From: Burkholderiales bacterium
Lineage (GTDB): Bacteria; Pseudomonadota; Gammaproteobacteria; Burkholderiales; Burkholderiaceae_F
Direction of reading: 5' to 3'
NCBI GenBank assembly: GCA_900290335.1
Contig: OKRD01000125.1
Location: 4,316 to 50,156 of the forward strand
Length of the DNA: 45,841 nucleotides
A program made the position numbers and the translations under genes. Shown here piece after piece: positions 7,729 through 16,150 of this stretch (position 1 is the first letter of the stretch; the number at the start of each line of letters is the position of its first letter). The notes beneath the pieces are model-generated. The model ran no database searches and had not been told where the DNA came from. It worked only from the letters and a program-made list of their open reading frames with translations.

Positions 7729-9171
7729 ATGAAGATGGTCAAGGCTGGTTACTGGTGTATTCCGTGTCATTGCTGTCTCGGGTTCGTGCTGCTCACGGCA
7801 GCGGCACAGGCCGCCGAGCCGATCAAGGAGGTCGCCTCCGGCGCCCGCGACCGCGAGGCGGTCGCGGTGACGATCTACAACGACGACCTGGGCCTGGTGC
7901 GCGAGCGCCGCCGCATCGACCTGCCTGCCGGGCGGACGCGACTCTGGCTGGGCGACGTGGCGGCGCACATGCGCGCGGAGACGGCGCTGCTGCGCGAGGT
8001 CAAGGGACCGGCCGTCAGCGTGCTCGAGCAGCAGTTCGACTTTGACCTGCTGACGGCGCGTACGCTGCTGGAGAAAAATCTGGGCCACGACGTGACGGTG
8101 CTGCGGACCAACCCGTCGAGCGGCGAGGACCGCCGCGAACGGGCCACGGTACTGGCGGTGGGGGAGGGCCCGGTACTGCGCTTTGCCGACCGCATCGAAG
8201 CCGGCGTGCCGGGGCGCCTGGCCTTTGACCGTGTCCCCGAGGGCCTGCACGAGCAGCCCACGCTCTCGGTGCTGCTCGATGCCGCGGGCGGCCGGCAGAC
8301 CGTGGAGCTCTCCTACCTGACCTCGGGGATGTCGTGGCGGGCCGATTACGCCGCCAACCTGGCGGTCGATGGCAAGAGCCTGGAGCTCACCGCCTGGGTG
8401 ACGCTCACCAATCGCAGCGGCCTTGGCTTTGACGATGCCGCCCTGCAGCTCGTGGCCGGCAGCGTCCACCGGGCGCGCGCGCCCGGCCTGCTGCGCGAGC
8501 GCGCCATGGCGCCGATGCTGGCGGCTCGCGCCGCCGCGGCCGAGCCCGCCGAGGAGACGCTGCTCGACTATCACCTGTACCGCTACGAGCGGCCCACGAG
8601 CATCGCCGACAACCAGACCAAGCAGCTCGCGCTGCTCACCGCGCGCCAGGTCCCGGTGCGCCGCGAATACCTCCTGGCCGGCAGCGAATGGATGTACCGC
8701 GACAAGGCGCGGCAGGCCGGTCAGAAGCAAAAGCCCAGCGTGTTCCTGTCCTTCGACAACAAGGGCGGGCAGCTGGGCCAGCCCTTGCCCGCGGGCATCG
8801 TGCGCGTCTTTGCGCCCGATGCCACGGGCGCCGCCCAGTTCGTCGGCGAGGACCGGATGGAGCACACGCCCAAGAACGAGACGGTCAAGCTCGACCTGGG
8901 CGAGGCTTTCGACGTCAGCGCCGAGCGCACTCAGAGCGCGTTTCACCGCCTGGCAAAAAATGTCGTGGAGAGCAGCTGGCGCATCGAGCTGCGCAATGCC
9001 CGGGACGAGCCTGTGACCGTCACGGTGCTCGAGCCCATGCCCGACGACTGGGAAATCGTGCAGGAGTCGCAGGCCCACAGCAAGGACTCGGCGCACGAAG
9101 CGCGCTGGCAGGTGCAGATCCCCGCGGGCGGGACCTCAAAGCTGGAGTATGCCGTCCGCGTGACCTCCTGA
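7729..9171 (+). CDS. DUF4139 exported protein
   Basis: The product has about 480 residues with an N-terminal signal peptide (MKMVKAGYWCIPCHCC, cleavage near AAQAAEP). The mature part starts with IYNDDLGLVRERRRIDLPAG and continues with ELSYLTSGMSWRADYAAN, which matches the DUF4139 family; the C-terminal half ends in beta-rich sequence (VTVLEPMPDDW, SKLEYAVRV). The function is unknown; the composition suggests a periplasmic or outer-surface beta-sandwich protein. ATG 7729 was chosen because GGGAG lies about 8 bp upstream and the signal peptide begins there. Its last 36 bp overlap the end of eutC on the opposite strand. It is divergent from the carbonic anhydrase gene with about 140 bp between starts. 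Confidence 0.85.
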   Translation: MKMVKAGYWCIPCHCCLGFVLLTAAAQAAEPIKEVASGARDREAVAVTIYNDDLGLVRERRRIDLPAGRTRLWLGDVAAHMRAETALLREVKGPAVSVLEQQFDFDLLTARTLLEKNLGHDVTVLRTNPSSGEDRRERATVLAVGEGPVLRFADRIEAGVPGRLAFDRVPEGLHEQPTLSVLLDAAGGRQTVELSYLTSGMSWRADYAANLAVDGKSLELTAWVTLTNRSGLGFDDAALQLVAGSVHRARAPGLLRERAMAPMLAARAAAAEPAEETLLDYHLYRYERPTSIADNQTKQLALLTARQVPVRREYLLAGSEWMYRDKARQAGQKQKPSVFLSFDNKGGQLGQPLPAGIVRVFAPDATGAAQFVGEDRMEHTPKNETVKLDLGEAFDVSAERTQSAFHRLAKNVVESSWRIELRNARDEPVTVTVLEPMPDDWEIVQESQAHSKDSAHEARWQVQIPAGGTSKLEYAVRVTS

Positions 9172-9936
9172 GCCACTGCGAAGGCGATCGAGGCCCGCGG
9201 CCGCGCTCTCGTCTTTGAGATCGATGCCCGAGCGGCCCAGCAGGCGCGCGCCCTGCACCAGGTGCAGCAGCTTGCGCGCCGCGGCCGCGGCGTCCAGACC
9301 GCCGGGGCGCACGTTGGATATGCAGTTGCGCTCGGCGTCGGTGCGGCCCACGGCCGGGCCGTGGGTGAAGTAGATTCCCAGGCTGTCGGGGGCGCTCAGC
9401 CCCGGCCGCTCGCCGAGCAAGATCGCCAGCGCGCGGGCCCCGAGCAGCTGGCCGATCTCATCGCCCAGCGCCACGCGCGCGAGCTCCGCTACCACGACCG
9501 GTCCCAGGCGCAACGGGGGCAGCTCGCGGCGCAGGATCTGCAGCAGCGCCAGCGCGTGGCGCAGCCGGGCCTGCGCCGAGAGCCCGTCGGCGACCACGAG
9601 CACGATGTCGGGCGCGGGGGAGGGCGCGCGCCCCGCCAGGCGCGCCCGGCTGGCCTCGTCCAGGCGCCGGCCAAGGTCGGGCCGGCGCAGGTACTGCTCC
9701 CGGTCGCCGGCGGCACTGCGCACCGCGATCACCTCGAAGCCGGCCGACTCGAGCAGCTGCTGCATCTGCGCCTGCTGCGCGGGCTCGTGTACCGCATCGC
9801 GTGCCTGGGCGTGGGCCAGGCCCACCTCGAGCAGCGCGCTGGTGGGCAGGCTGTTGCCGGCCCGGCCCAGCGCGATGCGCGCGGCGGTGAAGCGGCGCAG
9901 TTGCCCCCAGCGGTCGACCGTGACCAGCGAGCTCAC
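9136..9936 (-). CDS. eutC: Ethanolamine ammonia-lyase small subunit
   Basis: EutC is the small subunit of the adenosylcobalamin-dependent enzyme that splits ethanolamine into acetaldehyde and ammonia. The product has 266 residues. Typical segments are RIALGRAGNSLPT (about 18-30), DIVLVVADGLSAQA (about 117-130), a Pro/Leu-rich stretch near LLGERPGLSAPDSLG, and GRTDAERNCISNVRPGG close to the C-terminus. The start is GTG 9936, which overlaps the eutB stop in a GTGA arrangement, indicating translational coupling. Its 3' end overlaps the DUF4139 gene antisense by 36 bp. Confidence 0.9.
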   Translation of the reverse strand: MSSLVTVDRWGQLRRFTAARIALGRAGNSLPTSALLEVGLAHAQARDAVHEPAQQAQMQQLLESAGFEVIAVRSAAGDREQYLRRPDLGRRLDEASRARLAGRAPSPAPDIVLVVADGLSAQARLRHALALLQILRRELPPLRLGPVVVAELARVALGDEIGQLLGARALAILLGERPGLSAPDSLGIYFTHGPAVGRTDAERNCISNVRPGGLDAAAAARKLLHLVQGARLLGRSGIDLKDESAAAGLDRLRSGSGGHADGILQL

Positions 9937-11327
9937 GACGCTTGCCCCAGGTCCTGCGCGTGGGTGAGCAGCGGCTGCGTGTCGGCGATGCGCTGCAGCT
10001 GCCCGTCGCCATCGATGATCTGCATGCGCGCGAGCCACTGCTCGAACTCCGGGGCGCGCCGCAGCCGCAGGGCGCTGCGCAGGTACAGCGCGTCGTGGAA
10101 CGAGGTGCTCTGGTACTGCAGCATGATGTCGTCGGCGCCGGGCACGCCCATGATGAAGTTCACGCCGGCCACTCCCAGCAGGGTCAGCAGCGTGTCCATG
10201 TCGTCCTGATCGACTTGGGCGTGATTGGTGTAGCAAATGTCCACGCCCATGGGCAGACCCAGCAGCTTGCCGCAGAAGTGATCCTCGAGGCCGGCGCGGA
10301 TGACCTGCTTGCCGTCGTACAGGTATTCGGGGCCGATGAAGCCCACCACCGAGTTGGTGAGCAGCGGCGAGAATTCGCGCGCCACCGCGTAGGCGCGTGC
10401 CTCGCAGGTCTGCTGATCCATGCCATGGTGGGCATTGGCCGACAGGGCGCTGCCCTGGCCGGTCTCGAAATACATGAGGTTGCTGCCCACCGTGCCGCGG
10501 GCCAGGCTGCGCGCCGCCTCGTGCGCCTCGCGCAACAGCGCCAAGTCGATGCCGAAGCTGGCGTTGGCGCTTTGCGTGCCGGCGACCGACTGGAACACCA
10601 GGTCCACCGGCGCGCCCTGCTCGATCGCCCGGATGGTGTTGGTCACGTGCGTGAGCACGCAGGACTGCGTGGGGATGTCGTGGCGCTGGCGCAGCGCATC
10701 GACCAGGTGCAGCAAGGTCGTGATCGATGCCAGGTTGTCGCCCGCCGGGTTGATGCCGATGACCGCATCGCCCGCCCCGTAGAGCAGGCCATCGAAGATC
10801 GAGGCGGCGATGCCCTTGGGGTCGTCGGTCGGATGGTTGGGCTGCAGGCGCACCGACAGGCGCCCCGGCAGGCCGATCGTGCAGCGAAAGCGCGTGACCA
10901 CGCGGCACTTGCTGGCCACCAGCACCAGGTCCTGGTTGCGCATGAGCTTGCTCACGGCCGCCGCCATCTCCGGCGTGACGCCGCGCGCGAGCGCCTGCAG
11001 CGCGAGGGCGTCGTGCTCAGGGGCAAGGAGCCAGTTGCGCAGCTCGCCGACCGTCAGGCTGGCGACCGGCGCGAAGGCTTGCACGTCGTGGCGGTCCAGG
11101 ATCAGCCGGGTGACCTCGTCTTGCTCGTAGGGCACCAGCGCCTCGTCGAGAAAGCGCCGCAGCGGGACCTCGGCCAGTGCCATCCGGGCCGCCATGCGCT
11201 CGCGCTCGGAGTCCGCGGCCACGCCGGCGAGCTCGTCGCCCGAGCGCGCCGGGCTGGCCTTGGCCAGCAGCGTCTTGAGGTCGGCAAAGCCGAAGCGGTG
11301 CTGACCGATGGTGTGGGCGAAAGCCAT
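9933..11327 (-). CDS. eutB: Ethanolamine ammonia-lyase large subunit
   Basis: EutB carries the active site of the B12-dependent lyase. The product has 464 residues, the usual size, with family segments GLPGRLSVRLQPNHPTDDP, GLLYGAGDAVIGINPAGDN, FQSVAGTQSANASFG, the MYFETGQGS box and GVDICYTNHAQVDQDDMDT. It is coupled to eutC downstream. No eutA reactivase, ethanolamine permease, aldehyde dehydrogenase or microcompartment shell gene lies nearby, so this is the two-gene cytosolic form used to obtain nitrogen and carbon from ethanolamine. B12 must come from elsewhere in the genome or the medium. The ribosome binding site is weak. Confidence 0.95.
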   Translation of the reverse strand: MAFAHTIGQHRFGFADLKTLLAKASPARSGDELAGVAADSERERMAARMALAEVPLRRFLDEALVPYEQDEVTRLILDRHDVQAFAPVASLTVGELRNWLLAPEHDALALQALARGVTPEMAAAVSKLMRNQDLVLVASKCRVVTRFRCTIGLPGRLSVRLQPNHPTDDPKGIAASIFDGLLYGAGDAVIGINPAGDNLASITTLLHLVDALRQRHDIPTQSCVLTHVTNTIRAIEQGAPVDLVFQSVAGTQSANASFGIDLALLREAHEAARSLARGTVGSNLMYFETGQGSALSANAHHGMDQQTCEARAYAVAREFSPLLTNSVVGFIGPEYLYDGKQVIRAGLEDHFCGKLLGLPMGVDICYTNHAQVDQDDMDTLLTLLGVAGVNFIMGVPGADDIMLQYQSTSFHDALYLRSALRLRRAPEFEQWLARMQIIDGDGQLQRIADTQPLLTHAQDLGQAS

Positions 11328-11442
11328 AGTCGGCGGGGCCTGCAGCGGGCAAGAGCCGCTGGCCAGCGCATCGTATGGGAGGCGCGCGCGGCCCGCAATA
11401 GCGGCTGCGTCCGCGCCGCGGGCGGTGCCGCCGGGGGCCTCT

Positions 11443-13602
11443 TCAGTGCTTGGTCGGCGCCGGGTCCGCGGCCACGCGGCCTGCGCCGATGCCGCGCTTT
11501 TGGGTCCACGCGAGCAGCTCGGAGGCGGCCATCGGGCGCGCGAACAAGTAGCCCTGCAGCTCGTCGCAGTCGAGCTGCTGCAAGATGCTCTGCTGGTGGC
11601 GCGTTTCTACGCCCTCGGCCACCACGCGCAGCCCCAGGGCGTGGGCCAGGCGCACCACCGCGTCGACCACCGCACAGGCGTCGGAGCTCGATTCGAGGTC
11701 GTTGACGAAACTGCGGTCGATCTTGAGTTCCTGCACCGGCAGCTGGCGCAGGTAGCTCAGGCTCGAGTAGCCGGTGCCGAAGTCGTCGATCGACAGGTAG
11801 ACGCCGATCTTCTCCAGGTTCTCCAGCGTGACCTGGGTCGCGCGGATGTCCTCCATCGCGACCGATTCGGTGATCTCGCACAGCAGCTGGGAGGCGTCGA
11901 CCTGGTGGCGGTGCAGCGCCGCCCGCACGTGCCCGACCAGGTTGCCATGGCGCAGCTGCTGCGGCGAGAGGTTCAGGGCAACGCGCACCTGCAGGCCGGC
12001 CTGTGCCCACACCCGGCTCTGGCGGCAGGCCTCGTCGATGATCCAGTCGCCCAGGGCATTGATCAGGCCAAAGCGCTCGGCCACCGGGATGAACACGTCG
12101 GGGCTGACCAGGCCGCGCTCGGGGTGGTTCCAGCGCAGCAGCGCCTCGACGCCGCGCAGCTGGTCGCCCGCGGCGTCGAGCTTGGGCTGGTAGACCAGGT
12201 GCAGCTGGCCGCGCTCCAGGGCGTGGCGCAGGTCGCTTTGCAGGCTCAGCTGCTCGAGCGCCCCGGCGTTCATGTGCGACTCGAACAGGGTGTAGCCGTT
12301 GCCGCCGGCGCGCTTGGCCGCGTTCATTGCCGCGTCGGCGTGCGCGATCAGCTTGCCCTGATGGCCGTGGTCCGGAAACACCGCGATCCCGACCGAGGCC
12401 GAGATCTGCAGCTCGCGGCCGGTGACCTGCAGCGGCTGCGCCAGGGCGTCGAGCATCCGCTGGGCCATGGTGGCGCACACGGCCACGCTGGGCACATCCT
12501 CCATCAGCACCAGGAATTCATCGGCGCTGATGCGCGCCACCGTATCGTTGTCGCGCGCCGCCTGCCGCAGCCGCTGGGCGCATTCGCGCAGCACCTTGTC
12601 GCCGGCGGTATGGCCCAGCGAGTCGTTCACTGCCTTGAACCCGTCCAGGTCGATGAACAGCACCGCAAGCTTTTCCTGCTGGTGCGCGGCGATGCGCTCC
12701 TCGTCGCGCCGGCTGCGCGCGACCGCATGCATCAGGCGGTCCTCGAACAGCGTGCGGTTGGCCAGGTGCGTCAGCGGATCGTGGAAGGCACGCTGCTGCA
12801 GCTCCTCGTTGGCGCTGTGCAGCTGGGCGTTGATGTCGCGCAGCGAACCGATCAGCTCGCCGGCCTTGGACTGCAGCCGGGCATCGAGCATCGAGGTCAT
12901 CAAGGTCAGCGCCAGCAAGACGAGCGAGACCATCACCATCAGGTCGCCCACGCCGTTGCCGTGCAGGGCATCGGCGCTGCGCCAGAGCGTGCCCGCGGCA
13001 AAGCTGGCCGCCGCCATTGCGGTGTAGTGCACGGCGCCGATCGTCAGGCCCAGGGCCAGCGCTGCTGCGATCTGGCAGTGGACCTTGCGCTCCTTGGTCT
13101 GGCGGCGCAGCCACGGGACGAACTGCAGGGCAGCCGCCGATACCACCACGGCAATGCCCGCCGAGGCGGCGAGCAGCCAGGCGTTCCAGACGATTGCCGG
13201 CTCGACCACCAGCGCCGACATGCCGATGTAGTGCATGGCGCACATGAGCGCGCCCATGACAAGCGCGCTGACCCAGAGGCGCAGCGACGAGAGCTGGTCC
13301 CGGCCAGCCGTCCACAGCGCCACCGCCGAAACGGCAACGGCGGCCAGCCAGGACAGGAAGGTGGGCAGGGGCGCGTTGCCGATGGCCACGGGGAGGGAGA
13401 GCACCTGCATGGCGACGAAATGCATCGACCAGATGCCCGTTCCTGCCGAGAGCGAGCCGCCGATCAGCCAGGCGGTGGCCACCACGCGGTCGCCGCCGCG
13501 CACGCGTTCGGCCAGGTCCAGCGCCACGTACCAGGCAAAGCTCGCGACCGCAATGGTGGAGGCCACCAGCCATGGGTCATAACGAGACGCTAGAAATTCC
13601 AC
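11443..13602 (-). CDS. MHYT-GGDEF-EAL membrane regulator of c-di-GMP
   Basis: The product has about 719 residues. The N-terminal seven-helix sensor contains three MHYT-like motifs (MHFVAM, MHYIGM, VHYTAM), thought to bind a metal and sense gases. It is followed by a GGDEF domain (FIDLDGFKAVNDSLGH) and an EAL domain (GVEALLRW, ITESVAMED, DDFGTGYSSLSYL). The GGDEF signature is SADEF within RISADEF, so diguanylate cyclase activity is probably lost. The EAL motifs are intact, so it is most likely a phosphodiesterase, perhaps with GTP regulation through the GGDEF domain. The start is GTG 13602, with GGGAA 6 bp upstream and a normal MHYT N-terminus; an upstream extension is not credible. It is divergent from the structured RNA. 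Confidence 0.9.
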   Translation of the reverse strand: MEFLASRYDPWLVASTIAVASFAWYVALDLAERVRGGDRVVATAWLIGGSLSAGTGIWSMHFVAMQVLSLPVAIGNAPLPTFLSWLAAVAVSAVALWTAGRDQLSSLRLWVSALVMGALMCAMHYIGMSALVVEPAIVWNAWLLAASAGIAVVVSAAALQFVPWLRRQTKERKVHCQIAAALALGLTIGAVHYTAMAAASFAAGTLWRSADALHGNGVGDLMVMVSLVLLALTLMTSMLDARLQSKAGELIGSLRDINAQLHSANEELQQRAFHDPLTHLANRTLFEDRLMHAVARSRRDEERIAAHQQEKLAVLFIDLDGFKAVNDSLGHTAGDKVLRECAQRLRQAARDNDTVARISADEFLVLMEDVPSVAVCATMAQRMLDALAQPLQVTGRELQISASVGIAVFPDHGHQGKLIAHADAAMNAAKRAGGNGYTLFESHMNAGALEQLSLQSDLRHALERGQLHLVYQPKLDAAGDQLRGVEALLRWNHPERGLVSPDVFIPVAERFGLINALGDWIIDEACRQSRVWAQAGLQVRVALNLSPQQLRHGNLVGHVRAALHRHQVDASQLLCEITESVAMEDIRATQVTLENLEKIGVYLSIDDFGTGYSSLSYLRQLPVQELKIDRSFVNDLESSSDACAVVDAVVRLAHALGLRVVAEGVETRHQQSILQQLDCDELQGYLFARPMAASELLAWTQKRGIGAGRVAADPAPTKH

Positions 13603-13725
13603 GCTGCATTCCCACGGACGGTTGGGGGCAAACCACGCCTTTGGGCGATCCAGTTCGCCGTATCCATGTAATATCGACGGGAGTTTTGGAAACTGAAGGC
13701 GGGGCGAGGGCGTCCCCGACCTTGT

Positions 13726-13731
13726 TACAAT
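13726..13731 (+). promoter_or_regulatory. Candidate -10 box of the structured RNA
   Basis: TACAAT lies about 7 bp upstream of the predicted 5' end of the structured RNA. No good -35 box is visible 17 bp upstream, where the sequence is G-rich. Confidence 0.35.
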
Positions 13732-13737
13732 GTTGTT

Positions 13738-13950
13738 GGTGGGAGGCAGGCGCCGGTGTGCCCGGGCATTGCGGGGCGCGCCGAATCGGCGGCGGTGGGG
13801 CAATTTCCTGGATCGGTACCCCGTGCTGCCCGTGCGCGAAGCCTACGTGGGAGCGGCTGCACGGCGGCACTTGCTTGCCGTGCCCGGGGAGGTCCTGGGG
13901 GCCCGGGGAACAGCGCCAATGTGCGCCGACGCTTGGCACACGCCTGCGGT
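13738..13950 (+). ncRNA. Candidate structured small RNA, 6S-like
   Basis: About 210 nt in a 515-bp gap can fold into one long, mostly double-stranded rod. The closing stem pairs 13746-13751 with 13942-13947 and 13756-13762 with 13935-13941, interrupted by a 4-nt bulge. Further in, 13767-13770 pairs with 13918-13921 and 13775-13779 with 13913-13917. The centre is less paired, and the apical part has complementary segments (GCACGGC 13859-13865 with GCCGTGC 13877-13883, or alternatively CGTGC 13831-13835 with GCACG 13859-13863). A rod with a closing stem, open centre and apical hairpin, of 160-210 nt, is the 6S RNA plan, and a -10-like box sits just upstream. I infer 6S RNA (ssrS), which holds sigma-70 RNA polymerase in stationary phase, but the call rests on hand folding. 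No open frame here looks coding. Confidence 0.5.
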
Positions 13951-14117
13951 AGCAAGTCGTTACGATCTTCCGGCGTGCGTCGGTCGTGGCAGCAGAACAA
14001 TCGCGCGCTTACTGCCGTAGGATCGGACCTCCGCGCAACTCCCTGCCGTCGTGGATGCCCGCTGTATTGTTGCGTGCCGCAAGGTTCGGGTCCGACGCAC
14101 GCAACGCAACCAACAAT

Positions 14118-15428
14118 ATGACTGTCGAGAAAATGCCACCTGCAATAAGAATCCTGCTGTGCGCCGCCGGCGCAATCGTCGCATCCTTGCTCACCGCTTG
14201 CGGCAGCGGGAGCAGCAGCACGACGCCGGCCAACATCCGGCTCGTCAATGCGACCAGCACCAGCTTGACCCTGAGCCTGAACGGTGGCTACGAACTGGCG
14301 GGCATTGCGGGCGATAACGTGAGCGGGTACGAATCCGTTCCCCCGGGAACCTACACCCTGAGCGTGGCTGCGGTTAACGGCTCGCTGTCGTCTTCGCCGC
14401 AGACGCTGGGAATTGGCTCGGCCCAGAATTACACCACCCTGGCGTACACGCGCGGCAACGTGGTCTACGCCTCGACCATCACCGACAACCTGGCAGTGCC
14501 GGTGGCGGGCTTCACGACGCTCGACGTGGCCAACGTCTCGCCGGACGCGGGCCCGCTCAACGTCTACGTGCTGGCGCCGGGCACGAACTCGCTCGCGGGC
14601 CTGTCGCCGAGCTATCCCTCGGTCCAGGGCCTGTCGATCGCCTCGACCTTCGCCGCGGGCACCTACGACATCATCGTCACCGGCGCGAGCAGCCAGAGCG
14701 ATGTTCGGCTCACGCTCCCGGGCGTCGTCTTTGGGTCCTCGCAGGTTGGGACGCTGGGCCTGACCAGCACCAGCGGCGGCACGCTGGTCAACGGGGTGCT
14801 GATCGCGCAAGGCGGACCCGCCCAGTTCTATCCCGCCACCCAGGCGCGGGTGCGCGTGATGTCGGCCTTGCCCACCAATGTCGCGTTACCCACGGTGCCC
14901 TTCGCGGTAGCGGCAACCGTCGGCACGACGGCGCTGGCCACGGCGTACGCCCCCAATCCCAACCTCTATGCCCTGGTCAACGGCGGCTCGGCGATCACGG
15001 CCCTGACCGTCACCCCCAATGGCGGGGCGGCCTTCTCGCCCACCATACCGGCGGGCGCGTTCACCGCGGGCCAGGACTACACCATTTTGGTGTTCGGGAA
15101 CGGGGCATCGGCAGCAACGACCTTTGCCGTCCTTCTGGCCGACGACAACCTGATCATCCCCAGCCAGGCCAGCGTGCGCCTGGTCAACGCCGCCGTTGCC
15201 GGGGGCAGCGGCGTGACGATGTACGTTGCCGGCACGCAGGCGGCCAGCGGCGTGCTGGAGGGCACCGAATCGGCCTATTCGGGCGTAACGCCAGCGACCG
15301 CCGCGCAGGTGGTCCTCAATGGCGGCGGCTACAACCAGTCAACGGTCTTTGGCTTCGTGAGCGGTTCGGTGTACACCGTCTTTCTCTACGACTCGACGCT
15401 GCCGCCGCTGATCTTTAAGGACCGCTAG
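14118..15428 (+). CDS. DUF4397-type lipoprotein
   Basis: The product has about 436 residues. It begins with a signal peptide ending in the lipobox LLTAC (Cys at about 27 from ATG 14118), then a Ser/Thr-rich linker. The mature part repeats the DUF4397 pattern: IRLVNATSTSLTLSLNG, TLDVANVSPDAGPLNVYVL, VRVMSALPTNVALP and VRLVNAAVAGGSGVTMYV, suggesting several tandem beta-sandwich units. Family members are cell-surface proteins of unknown, possibly adhesive or structural, function. ATG 14133 is an alternative start; neither has a strong ribosome binding site. A hairpin with a T-run follows the stop. Confidence 0.82.
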   Translation: MTVEKMPPAIRILLCAAGAIVASLLTACGSGSSSTTPANIRLVNATSTSLTLSLNGGYELAGIAGDNVSGYESVPPGTYTLSVAAVNGSLSSSPQTLGIGSAQNYTTLAYTRGNVVYASTITDNLAVPVAGFTTLDVANVSPDAGPLNVYVLAPGTNSLAGLSPSYPSVQGLSIASTFAAGTYDIIVTGASSQSDVRLTLPGVVFGSSQVGTLGLTSTSGGTLVNGVLIAQGGPAQFYPATQARVRVMSALPTNVALPTVPFAVAATVGTTALATAYAPNPNLYALVNGGSAITALTVTPNGGAAFSPTIPAGAFTAGQDYTILVFGNGASAATTFAVLLADDNLIIPSQASVRLVNAAVAGGSGVTMYVAGTQAASGVLEGTESAYSGVTPATAAQVVLNGGGYNQSTVFGFVSGSVYTVFLYDSTLPPLIFKDR

Positions 15429-15450
15429 GGCGCGGTCCGCGGCAGGACGC

Positions 15451-15484
15451 AAGCGGCAGGGCGCAGGCCCCGCCGCTTTTTTGC
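15451..15484 (+). terminator. Rho-independent terminator of the DUF4397 gene
   Basis: AAGCGGC (15451-15457) pairs with GCCGCTT, extended by GGGC/GCCC inside, and the stem runs into six T. It starts 22 bp after the stop codon. It also lies just beyond the end of the convergent CopD-like gene. Confidence 0.85.
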
Positions 15485-15498
15485 CTTCCGGAAGGGCC

Positions 15499-15960
15499 TC
15501 AGACGATGAGCCGGCCGGCGGTCGCGATGGCGATGGTCGCAAGGCCCAGCAGCACGTTGATGCCGACCAGCCGGCGGATGCGTCCCAGCGCCGCCGCGCC
15601 CGATGCCCAGTCCTGGGCATCGACGGCACGCTGCAGCGCCCGGTACGGCCGAAAGTACACCGCCAGGAAGATCCCGATCATCACGAAACCGGCGAGCATC
15701 ATCAGGTGCCAGCGCAGCGGCGCAGCGGCCATGCCGATGGTGCCGATGATCGTCAAGCCGCTGGCCGCAAGCAGCACCACCGCCGCCCAGACCCAGGGAA
15801 AAAAGCGCGCGAACACGCCACGCCACAGTCGCAGCCGCTCGGGCGGGGCCAGTAGCTGCGCCGCGACCGGGCGCAGGCATTGGTGGGCGAAGAACATGCC
15901 GCCGACCCAGACGACCACGCTGGTCACGTGCAGCAGCAGCATCAAGGGGTACCAGTTCAT
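15499..15960 (-). CDS. CopD-like integral membrane protein
   Basis: The product has 153 residues with four hydrophobic helices and starts MNWYPLMLLLHVTSVVVWVG, followed by GGMFFAHQCLRP. Paired His and hydrophobic segments of this type are seen in the CopD/DUF2269-like family of small four-helix membrane proteins, some linked to copper handling or haem. The exact role is unknown. ATG 15960 gives the usual start; an upstream extension lacks a ribosome binding site. It is divergent from the yceI gene with about 190 bp between starts. Confidence 0.75.
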   Translation of the reverse strand: MNWYPLMLLLHVTSVVVWVGGMFFAHQCLRPVAAQLLAPPERLRLWRGVFARFFPWVWAAVVLLAASGLTIIGTIGMAAAPLRWHLMMLAGFVMIGIFLAVYFRPYRALQRAVDAQDWASGAAALGRIRRLVGINVLLGLATIAIATAGRLIV

Positions 15961-16150
15961 ATCGGCCTCGCTGCGCCATCGGTTCGGGTGCAACGCCCGC
16001 GAGCCTCAGGCGGCCCGCCCGGCAGGGCGTGCGTGCGCGCCGGCGGCAGGTGCGATCTTATCGCTGCCGGGGCCGCGCGGGACGGGACGCGTTATGCTTG
16101 CGCCGCCGCGGCAAGGCCGCGACTCCGTGTAACCATCAAGGAAGAAGAAG

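Noticed and set aside
11308-13593. Open frame of about 760 codons on the plus strand
   Set aside because: Antisense to the MHYT-GGDEF-EAL gene, with repeat-like Gln/His/Arg/Val composition and no domain.
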